Positions 55,801-64,000 of a stretch of DNA of 64,000 nt are shown here, piece after piece (positions within the stretch are counted from its first letter, which is position 1; the number at the start of each line of letters is the position of its first letter). The notes beneath the pieces are model-generated. The model saw only the letters and a list, made by a program, of their open reading frames with translations. It made no database searches and had not been told where the DNA came from. The DNA lies in assembly GCA_963931865.1 (NCBI GenBank), contig OZ007509.1, positions 17,660,508 to 17,724,507 of the forward strand, written 5' to 3'. Position numbers and translations under genes: made by a program. This stretch comes from Axinella damicornis (lineage: Eukaryota > Porifera > Demospongiae > Axinellida > Axinellidae).

Positions 55801-56774
55801 GTAGATACAAGCACTACCATCAAACCAATGTGCATTCCAATAATGAATCGAGCCATCAGAATCATCCAAACTCGCTGTTCATTGGTTAGAAAGTAGAGCA
55901 GATATCCCATCACACTCAGGGAGAGACCCCACAGGAATGATTGGCGGTAAGGGACGTATTGTGAGAGCTTCCCAGCCGTAAATGCTCCCATGATCTGACC
56001 CAAACTGCACATGGTGACAGCCCAGGAATAAAATGATTCAGACTGTCCCAGCCCTGGCCACGGCTGCTGTGGAAGACAAATAACCAGACACTGTGTCAAT
56101 GGCTTCTGTAGGTATAATTTATGATTGCAGCGTAACACATACTGGAGGAACATGTATAGAGTCTAAGCCACTGATTATCGACACCAACTGTTATCGACCA
56201 TGGAATAATTTCAAGTGAATGTGCAGTGAGCGATCTGGCCTTTTAGCTGGCAGTTAATGTGTGCTGCCGTCTGCACTCATTAATTCTTTTGTGTGTTTAC
56301 TGGCAAGTTGAAATCTTGTAACACTGGACTCACGAAGAACTGGCATCAATCTGACCTATACCGCTCACTAATTTAACAGCTCGGACAGGAGCTCTGAACC
56401 ACAGCGACAACTACCTACAGCTCTACCTGGGTTTCTGTCACCAGTTTTCAGGAAGATTCATCCTACCGAGTCAGTAGTAGCTTAGTCGAAGTTTCAGATC
56501 TGGTATTATAGCAGACTAGGTGACAGTTTTGATAGGTTTGTTCACAAAATAACTGCTCTATTGCATGACGTTTTACCAGCCATGTAGTGCTGATTGGAGT
56601 TCCTATTTGGAATTGGAACCAGGTTTTGGAATCAGACGACTTGCATTCACAGCCACAAAAGTTGGAAGCGCAGTTTGGCAAAATAAAAGAAGCAAGACCA
56701 TTTTGGAGAGAAGTTATATGGCACCAGGGACAAAACCTGGTCGATAGTTGGTTATTTACACTATGCATGGTCCT

Positions 56775-56810
<36 letters not shown>

Positions 56811-57419
56811 CTGCACTGAGCAAACACACCTCTAGCAATGCTCTAGTCATCATAGTTATTATCAAGCATGGTGTATGCATGCATCAAAGCATTATAATTT
56901 GAAACCATAATCCTATCAAGACTGAAAAAATAACATTTTTCTCAATCAGCGGCCCAAGTCTGCATGGAAACTCTCAGACTCGCTAAATGAGTAGTCCCTT
57001 GCTTGCGTATATATACCTGAACATCAGTAGTGCTGGAAGAGTTGCTGCTGGGATTGGTGATAAACTCGTGCATTGAAGGGAGGGTGATGGTGTAGGCCAG
57101 GCTGCTTACTGATCTCAGCAGGGTAACGAGCACCCAATTTCTCCGAGGAAATTGCCCCTCCCGCCGGTCTGCTGAGCTCCACAGGCTGCATGAATAATTA
57201 TTATACGCATGGAGGTCTACTAAAACAGTCCACTCAAATATATTTCTCATGCATGTAGCTAGCTATACCTGTATAGCTACAGCTGCATGCATTCAAGTTG
57301 CGCGGTGCGTCCCCCATGCACACAAGACGTACGCGCAGGCGTGCTTTTAAATGCATGACAACCCCGAGCGCGTATGCAAACGCCGGTAACAAGTAAGGCT
57401 TGTATGCATACCTGGACAT
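52829..57419 (-). CDS. MFSD8-like major facilitator transporter (685 aa, 9 exons)
   Basis: Exons, in coding order: 57419-57412, 57185-57017, 56066-55637, 55346-55150, 54816-54614, 54496-53974, 53615-53486, 53349-53029 and 52905-52829. Phases all match. The start is the only in-frame ATG (an earlier TTG start is not used). Exon 2 opens TM1 (RRNWVLVTLLRSVSSLAYTI). Exon 3 has SLGQIMGAFTAGKLSQYVPY and ILMARFIIGMHIGLMVVLVS, the motif A-type loop and arginine helix seen in MFSD8/SPX-MFS proteins. Exon 5 has DTLLNPILSDHFGFTVADNS. Exon 6 carries a large luminal loop with clustered N-glycosylation sites (NNTT, NVS, NST, NYS, NHS). Exon 8 is the last helix followed by an acidic tail. MFSD8 (CLN7) is a lysosomal chloride/solute transporter; the substrate here is unknown. 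It is longer than human MFSD8 (518 aa) because of the loop and tail. The exon 7 donor (C-GTACCT) is the least certain junction. Confidence 0.82.
56775..56810. repeat. Poly-G tract of 36
   Basis: An uninterrupted G run in intron 2 of the MFSD8-like gene. On the gene's strand it is poly-C. Confidence 0.9.
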
Positions 57420-57952
57420 TTCCGCGACCAGTCTTTGTGCGACAGAGTGCACGGACGACGTCTGCCTACTGTCTTCTTGCACAACTACTGAGCGAGAGGA
57501 TGCATGCAACGTCAATATAATAGTTGCAATTACTGATCACTGTAACTTAATTATTTGGCATTAATCCCCTTCAACTTGATTTTCTATCCGGCTTGGCAAG
57601 TATACTCTACCCGGCGTCCCGCGTAAACGTCGATCTGCTGCCATGGCAATGACACTTCGAGGATTAACTTTGAAACGCATCCATGCATTTTTCAGCTGAA
57701 GCCTGTGGCATGTTGGATTTCTTTTCGACTGGAGGTGTCTCTTCAGCTGTAGCTAGGTAGCTAGCTACATTTGTATGGCATTGTGAGAAACTCAGGCACA
57801 ATATTGAAACATTCTTCGAGTGTCTATAACGCACCTCTGGCCATGGTAGGCAAGCCCAGTAACTCATGCCTAGTGCCTCTTGCCTTCTCATGTTTTTGCC
57901 TCGACTCGACTCGTACCGCGTACGTGACGTCACGCCGGCAGGAAGTACAATA

Positions 57953-58022
57953 ATGGAAATGGAAATGGAAATGGAAATGGAAATGGAAATGAAAATGGAA
58001 ATGGAAATGGAAATGGAAATGG
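57953..58022. repeat. (GGAAAT)n hexamer repeat
   Basis: About eleven copies of ATGGAA in tandem with one variant unit (ATGAAA). The left flank carries CGCCGGCAGGAAGTACAATA, the end of the dispersed CCGGCAGGAAG repeat family. Confidence 0.9.
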
Positions 58023-58180
58023 AATCGTATAACCCAAAGGGGGAACGTTACAAGAATGGAAAGAGCTTGTATATACATTGCAACTATTGAAATGTCCTCA
58101 AAGGATAACAGACACGCATGCGCATTCAGCACAGGTCATCGCCCTACTTCCCTGACGGACCAATAACCACTTCGTTGAAA

Positions 58181-59580
58181 ACTAGAGGTGTTCATAGAAC
58201 ACATACCCCTCGCTGAACGTCTACAGGCCAGGATGCATGCAGTGCAGCTACAATCGACGTGACATCTCTGCCTGCCGATGCGCATCGAACAGGGCGGATC
58301 GCGTATACTGTGTTCGTGTATGGCCATATCCAAGGTGTGGGAGTGACCGCTTACCGTATATACAACATACCCCTCGCTGAACGTCTACAGGCCAGGATGC
58401 ATGCAGTGCAGCTACAATCGACGTGACATCTCTGCCAGTCTGCCGATGCGCATCGAACAGGGCGGATCGCGTATACTGTGTTCGTGTATGGCCATATCCG
58501 GAGTGACCGCTTACCGTATATACAACATAATTGGGCGAGCGTGAGCGAGCCCGTAGTCTCGCGCGCGGCGCTATATGGCGCTGTACTTCGTATATGTATG
58601 TCGATCTGTCTCCCATACCGTAAATCCAGCGCGTGCAATATAACGTACGAAACATTGCATTCATTTCCGGACGTCGTACCGTAAATCGCCGTGCGCGAGA
58701 GTCTGCTGGCATCGAGACTATGGCGACAACAAAGGCACAGATCGATCGTGACCTACCTACCTCTGTACCTCCCCAGTGGCGACAGCAAAGGCGAACACCG
58801 CTGGTGGACCTACCTATTCATTGACCTCAAAGCTGTAGCTACGTGTACGTATCCTGCAGAGCACATCGGGTGTGCTGGCCTGGACCAGTGTGCAGCATGC
58901 ATAGCTAGCTATGGGTTTTGTGTTTAATACCTGCCATATCCATATCGCCGCTAGACTGCTTCAGCTAGCCTCACTCTGTGTTGTGCATATGCGACAGTGT
59001 ACTTTTGGTCTGATATTCTGTGACCTGAGCTGTTCATGATCAGTCATGTACCATGATGTAGTCACATTTTGATGACAGTCTTGTAGCTACTGTAACAACT
59101 GTTCCACATAGCTAATTTCGCAAATGCACTCGCTCACGCTCGCCCCACAATGTCACACATTCCACTAGTGTGAAGCTGGAGAGGTGGGGCCAAATGTTAC
59201 GAATAATAGGAAATAGCTGGAAAAAAACAGCCGAAATAATAGCCGTGATGTCTGTGAAGTACATAGATCGTGAGAAAACACTGTTTCCTAGCGGTCATCT
59301 CGAAGCATGAAGTTTCCAAATGCACTGCGTGCCCTGGGACTCTGAGGTCACGAAGAGGTGGAGCCAATGTTATGAATAGTTATGAAAAGTATAGGAATAG
59401 CCGAAATACAGCGAAACGGAGCGCCTTGACTTCAGTCAGGTACACATAGAGCAGTTTTTTGCTATTTGCTATTGTTTGACTCCATTTCGATAGTTTATGA
59501 GGGTCTATGTGGGGATTTTTTCCGCCTAACACAACACCGATTGCTTAACCCCGCTTCGCGCATGCGCACGCAGGGTATTA
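58181..59580. repeat. Second copy of the 17.4-kb repeat, with tandem duplication and insertion
   Basis: It matches 17381-17990. The first part (ACATACCCCTCGCTGAACGT to GACCGCTTACCGTATATACA) is present twice in tandem (about 58200-58364 and 58365-58530). The match resumes at GAGAGGTGGGGCCAAATGTT (about 59170). Between them lies the element 58524-59153. Confidence 0.8.
58524..59153. mobile_element. 630-bp element with GGCGAGCGTGAGCGAG ends
   Basis: The left end ACATAATTGGGCGAGCGTGA and the right end CTCACGCTCGCCCCACAATGT are inverted with a few mismatches. The same end sequence is found in the 14.3-15.4 kb composite element. There is no transposase frame. Confidence 0.65.
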
Positions 59581-59915
59581 ACGAGTACATAGTAGTAGCT
59601 AGCATTGGTGACTGCTAAACTGCATGGTTGAAGTTGACTTGAGTTGCTGTAAAGTAATAATTTAGCTATTCTTTTCCACACCAATTATGTTGACACAATA
59701 TACTGATCACGTTCTAGAGGCAGCATAAAGCCGACAGATCCAGCTTGATAACGCTATACAAATAGATGACACAACACTGAATATAAACTTCACCTCGGGT
59801 GTCTTAAGGTACGTCTGCGGTGTTGGGATAGTACTATTTCGCGCGCACCCCGTTGCCATGGTTTCTTTGCGCGCGCATCCGTTGAAGCCATTTTTTGCTC
59901 GAAGCAGTCAGATGA

Positions 59916-60209
59916 TCAACCACGTGATACGATAGGTTTGTAATTGTTTACCCGTTCGATCGATCTCACAAAACAAAGAGAGATGTCCTGAAAACACAGC
60001 GTAGAAAGCAGGTGAGCTGAGTAGTGCATGCGCACGTGTGTGTTATACGTTACCTGTACCTTGCCAGTACGCTCTCCAATGTCATCATGCGCCTCGATAT
60101 TCAAGTTAATGTTCGATGTGAAAGACGAGCGTTGTTCATGGCATTCCCCTGAAGCTGACAGGGAAGGCCTTTCTAAGGGCAACAGTAGACAACTAGTCTC
60201 ACTGGTCAT
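59916..60209 (-). CDS. Possible first exon, unknown protein
   Basis: An ATG-initiated frame reads MTSETSCLLLPLERPSLSAS, then SNINLNIEAHDDIGERTGK, followed by a donor-like GTACAG. It starts in CpG-richer DNA and could be a first coding exon. No downstream exon was found and no family is recognised, so it may be chance. Confidence 0.25.
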   Translation of the reverse strand: MTSETSCLLLPLERPSLSASGECHEQRSSFTSNINLNIEAHDDIGERTGKVQVTYNTHVRMHYSAHLLSTLCFQDISLCFVRSIERVNNYKPIVSRG

Positions 60210-60489
60210 CCCTCTTTGAAGAACGGGTGAAGGTCTTGTGACCCTACTAGTTCAAGTGCATAATTTGACAGAACAGAAACCATGCAGCTCTACAACGATG
60301 CACAACACTTGCCAGCATCAAGTTTTATTACTGGCTTGAAGGGAACTACAGCAGGAAATCAAGCTGAACCAAGTATATGATTGCAGCTGGCAAAATAATT
60401 GTCTCGTGTGTCAAAAAACATACTGCCGACATTTGCTAGTTAATGTGCAATGTGTGTGTGTATTGTAAGAATGGTGAATGCACATGAAA

Positions 60490-61108
60490 TCATAGTGCTA
60501 TGTCCATGTTTCTTAGTAGCTTTTGGATGAAACTGTAGTCGTGCACAAGTGTTCGATATTCAGGACCAACATCAGGGCTGTCAATTGTAGGAAGTGCATG
60601 ATTGTTTGTGAGATATTGTTGTTCAATATCTTTGATTTGGTTGAGCTTAGAAGTTCTAGTTTGAAGTATCTTGAGTTGGAGTTGTGCCAGGATTGTTTTG
60701 TGCTCTTCATGCATACTCCTTGACCCATTAGTTTTCTTCATCTGAGACCTCAGTTTGTCAAACCTCATGAGAAGATCACTTTCTCCTATAACCTTGCCAA
60801 TTGCAATTGCATGAGATGTTTGCAGATGGTGCTTGTCTGGTGCAGCTTCTACTGTGGTCCAGGTATTATTCATTGTAACTTCCTCTTCATTTTCACCAAC
60901 AGATTGTGAAAAAATGGTTTGTCTCAATCCCAATATCTTCACCCTCCGAGTCTTCAGGATTCTCTTGAAATTGCAAGTGAAGTGTCTTTGACGTAAGTGG
61001 AAGTTGTCGATGAGGTGTAGATAAGTTACAAAGTGTGTTTGATACTGCATCATTGGGGGCTACTCGGGCGAAGCCACAGTTGCAGGCTAATGCAGTAACT
61101 GTTGACAT
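60490..61108 (-). CDS. Unrecognised small coiled-coil-like protein, frame broken once
   Basis: The first frame starts at an ATG (61108) and reads MSTVTALACNCGFARVAPND, continuing to EDSEGEDIGIETNHF. The second frame carries on SQSVGENEEEVTMNNTWTTV and ends RTLVHDYSFIQKLLRNMDIA at a TGA (60490-60492). The switch falls at a run of six T (about 60911). Reading it as five T would join the two frames smoothly. The joined length is about 200 residues. The C-terminal half (LLMRFDKLRSQMKKTNGSRS, then ILAQLQLKILQTRTSKLNQI) is helical and heptad-like. I do not recognise a family. A one-base assembly error is as likely as a true pseudogene. Confidence 0.55.
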
Positions 61109-63570
61109 GCTTGTGGTCTAGAGCAAAATATTCACGACTCACATAAGTAGCTACCTGCATACAGAAGTATATGAACATGGTGTAGTTACAAGCACTTGAG
61201 GTTAATCTTGTGGTGTAGAGTACATGTATAATCAGCAAAAATTATAGTGAGAAGGTTGCTACCAAGAGAGAAATGGCTACATGTAGCTACCTCTGCAATG
61301 ACATACACAAATATCTGCACACACATGCACACACTTACAGCCAGCTGTGCAGAGTTTGGAGGGTGGACCGAATGGTTACAGTGCAGAAGAGAATGACAGC
61401 TGGATGGGTAAGAATGAAATTAGCGGATGTAATGATAAGAGCAGCTGTTCAATGTAAGAACTATGCTCTCGGTACGATGCAGTAATTCTGCAAAACCCTG
61501 TAGCACCCTGGTCTAACAAACTAGCCTCCAGCACTCGATCGCTTTCAGTATGAACGCGTGGAGAAGGTCTGTGGGTCGATCCATGCCTGGGAAATTTGAG
61601 GGGGTAGCCCTCTGGACTAGTAGCACCCTTGCTGTGCTAGGGATGCTCTAACTAGTTCGGCAGCTCGATACGCCCTTGCTAGTGCTGAGGGGCCTCGGTG
61701 TTCTAATGTGAGGGTGAAGTCTAGCATTGTACAGGCATGTTATTGAATTTCTTTGTTATATATATATATAGGTACATACAGACAGTCAAGTACCGGATGA
61801 ACCAAAGAGATTTGTATCTTGTTTGTACAAAGCTACACTTCATTCATGCACAACCTTCAACTCAGTGTCTCCAGTATTGGTGCATATTATTATCACAAAA
61901 TGTATTAATAATGCGTGCTCTACATAAAAAATGTGCATGCTATAGTCTCACGCAGCCAGATCAGCACGAGACTAAATGACTGCAGACTACCTACCTGATA
62001 AGGTGCGCGATTCTTCACGTCGACTGCTCATCAAAAAACTGCTGAGATATCTGTAACAAGAACCCGCGCATATAAATTCAGACGTTCTTGGCCAGCCGCG
62101 CCGATAGTGCGCAAAGTCGTACTTTGAACTTTCTGGAGGCGTTACCACCTGTGACTACCGCGTGACTTTCAACCGTCATGGCCGGCTGGAAGCAAGTGCT
62201 CGAGTATTTGCAGTTAGGCGGAATTTTAATAGCCCCAGTCAGAGGGCTTAACTTTGCCCAATGGATGGACCGAAGGTCAAACTTTTAGATTCTAACTCCG
62301 GAGAGCCTCCAACCACACGTTCTCGGAAGAAAGAAGGAGAAATCCACTGATACGAGGTCACCAGAATGGGTCGGTTTTGCCCGTGCAGCCGCGCCATGAG
62401 GTAAAACACCTGTCCGGGGTAGGATTTAGTAAATACATGTTTTGATAAACTTCTGTACTGAGTATGAAGGCTGACCTCCTGCTACTAGAATTCCGCCTAA
62501 AGCGTTTTAGATAGCTGAAGGCGATGAAGTAGGCGTGGGCGTAGCCACGCCCAGTGGATGCCAGGGGGCGGAGCTTCTGAGTTTTGTCACCTAAAGAGCT
62601 TCACTTTCAAGTAGTAGTGCTGTACCTGGAGAATGATCTTTAGTATTTCAGACACATAGCATCAAAGTTACAACAAAAAAGTGCAGTTCATACATACAGA
62701 CAGTCCTTAGTGTACCTGAGACCTTTGTCTTACACATTCCCCCATGCATGCAGGATATGTATTATAATCTGCAGTAATGAGATCAAGACAGCACCAGAGT
62801 AACTTGTGGACGTCGACCATGCAGGAAAGAATCACTAGTCACATACAAACCGTAAATGAAACGAAGCGCATGCTGGCTGAAAAGCGCATGCACATGAAGG
62901 GACGAGAATTTATTCACTTGGCCTTAGTACACAGAAACCACTGATATAAAAAGCAAGTCAAACAACTTCATCTTGGTCTCTAAACAGACTGCTCTTCATG
63001 ATCAGAAGCCTCTCCTCGGTCTGGGGGAGGGGGTAGTAGATCTAGCATCCATTCCGCAATAAGTAGCTAGCACTAATGTGCATGAACACTGATAGCACTG
63101 ATAGCTAGCTGTACATGTACAGAAATCAACATCCATACAGGCTTAGGGTTACTTGAACTAGTGATTCAAACACCGTGAGGGTAGCCTCATTCCGAGGCCT
63201 CTGCCCAGATTTGTATCTTGCAGCCGTGAAGAAATTAAAATCGGCTGTGAGATAAATCTGAGCGGAGGCCTGGGAACGAGGCTACCGTGAGGGTCAGTGC
63301 ATGGTACCCTGGCCGCTCACATGAGGAAACTACCCACAAGAAGAAGTGGTGCAGTGGTGTAATCAAAATTTAATGGAAACCTTCGTCAGGTATAGTACTG
63401 TGTTCCTGATGAACACTCTGTAACAATTGTGTACTTTCTAGCCTCATTCCCAGGCCGTAGCTATGTAGCTACTTACTGGAGTGTGATCGAAACATGGTAA
63501 AAAGTTATCAGCTTCAGTCAATCATCCAAGATCTTCTTGATTCAGTAAATGGTCACGTGATGTGGTTCAA
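61109..63570. other. Intergenic with scattered repeats, no gene seen
   Basis: It holds a short (TA)n near 61757-61771, direct repeats of CTAGTAGCACCCTTGCT-like sequence near 61495 and 61615-61680, a short TAGTCTCACGC/GCACGAGACTA inverted pair at 61944-61975, and the hairpin MITE at 63182-63284. No supported exon. Confidence 0.45.
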
Positions 63571-63905
63571 TTACATTGTATAGATTACATGGACTGGCAG
63601 CAGCACTGCATTTAAATCACCTGTAAGAAGAGGAAAGGTATCGGAGGTGGACAGAGATCTGTCTACAGCACTGAGTGTCACTTCTCCAAGTTCCCTTGCA
63701 GACTCGATTCCCTGTGGGTCATCCGGGTCAGTGAACACAGTAAGCTCAATGCCATTGTTCTCGATGTTAACACTGCTCTTGAGAGGTCTTGGAGCCAGTG
63801 AGTTGTAGAGAGCACAGAAAGTGCACAGCACTGCGAGCACAGCTGAGAGCATGACTGTCATGACCGGGTATGTGTGTCTCTCACTTGCTATGTACAGTGC
63901 ATCAG
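63571..63905 (-). CDS. 3' exon of a second MFSD8-like transporter, partial
   Basis: After a good acceptor (CTCTTTTACAG) the frame reads ADALYIASERHTYPVMTVML then SAVLAVLCTFCALYNSLAPR, nearly the same as exon 8 of the 52.8-57.4 kb gene (ADALYEASEKHTYPVMTVIL). The entry phase is also the same. The acidic tail then diverges. Coding may end at the TAA at 63571 or splice at an ACAG/GTGATT donor at 63621, the same phase as in the paralogue. The other exons lie beyond the right edge, so the two genes are a tandem pair on the same strand. Confidence 0.8.
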
Positions 63906-64000
63906 CTGTAAAAGAGCAGATAGGGTACAGTGTGAGCCTGCGCTGCATGGAGCGAAAAGCTACTTGCAAAAACTCAGTCTGAATGTGTAAACACATTCAT

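Larger units (their letters stand above)
1347..63284. repeat. Dispersed hairpin MITE family, TAGCCTCGTTCCCAGG ends
   Basis: At least nine compact fold-back copies share TAGCCTCGTTCCCAGG (small variants) and its complement. They are at 1347-1435, 5280-5320, 5333-5411, 19236-19329, 40076-40161, 46477-46543, 48904-48999, 55027-55119 and 63182-63284. Several have an inner AGCTTTTTGTCGC-like stem and a short variable loop. Half-copies with one arm occur near 8300, 36410, 37245, 51178 and 63440. None can code for protein. Copies sit in introns and intergenic DNA, including the introns of the transporter gene and the region just before the FEM1-like coding exon. The span given covers the outermost copies, not one element. 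Confidence 0.8.

Noticed and set aside
57420..57515. Longer N-terminus of the MFSD8-like protein starting at 57515
   Set aside because: That start is TTG. The first in-frame ATG is at 57419, and no ATG lies between the upstream stop and it.

Overview
The window is nuclear DNA from an intron-rich metazoan, most likely an early-branching invertebrate such as a demosponge. This is an inference. It rests on spliced animal-type genes (a FEM1-like ankyrin protein, NOP16, an MFSD8-like transporter, a death-effector domain, a seven-helix receptor), a short intronic tRNA-like gene, and very many short hairpin transposons and simple repeats. Nothing bacterial, such as operons or ribosome-binding sites, is seen. 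I rebuilt multi-exon genes by hand by matching splice sites and reading phase; exon lists are in the entries.

Layout. 1-3.3 kb: a receptor gene on the minus strand with one frameshift, and a decayed tandem copy of it. 3.3-20.6 kb: mostly transposon debris (terminal-inverted-repeat elements, a LINE fragment), with one DED-containing gene at 18.0-18.5 kb. 20.7-32.0 kb (minus): a 12-exon gene joining a soluble class I HMG-CoA reductase to an APH/choline-kinase-like phosphotransferase. 32.0-34.4 kb: intergenic DNA holding one 336-bp transposon with two copies of itself inserted into it. 34.4-36.1 kb (plus): an intronless HMG-CoA-lyase-like (DRE-TIM) protein with a C-terminal EF-hand. 37.7-45.9 kb (minus): NOP16 in five exons, with a 4.9-kb first intron that contains a large inverted repeat. 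46.6-48.5 kb (plus): FEM1-like gene, head-to-head with NOP16. 52.8-57.4 kb (minus): a nine-exon MFSD8-like transporter, with the 3' end of a paralogue at the right edge (63.6-63.9 kb). 60.5-61.1 kb (minus): a small coiled-coil-like gene broken by one frameshift.

The strongest candidate for a new system is the divergent pair at 20.7-36.1 kb. One gene carries an apparently active HMG-CoA reductase fused to a small-molecule kinase fold. Its neighbour encodes a TIM-barrel enzyme of the family that makes or cleaves HMG-CoA-type acyl groups, with altered metal ligands and a calcium-binding motif. Together they suggest a compact, possibly calcium-responsive branch of HMG/mevalonate-type metabolism. 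The function is inference; the domains, catalytic residues and splice phases are visible in the sequence.
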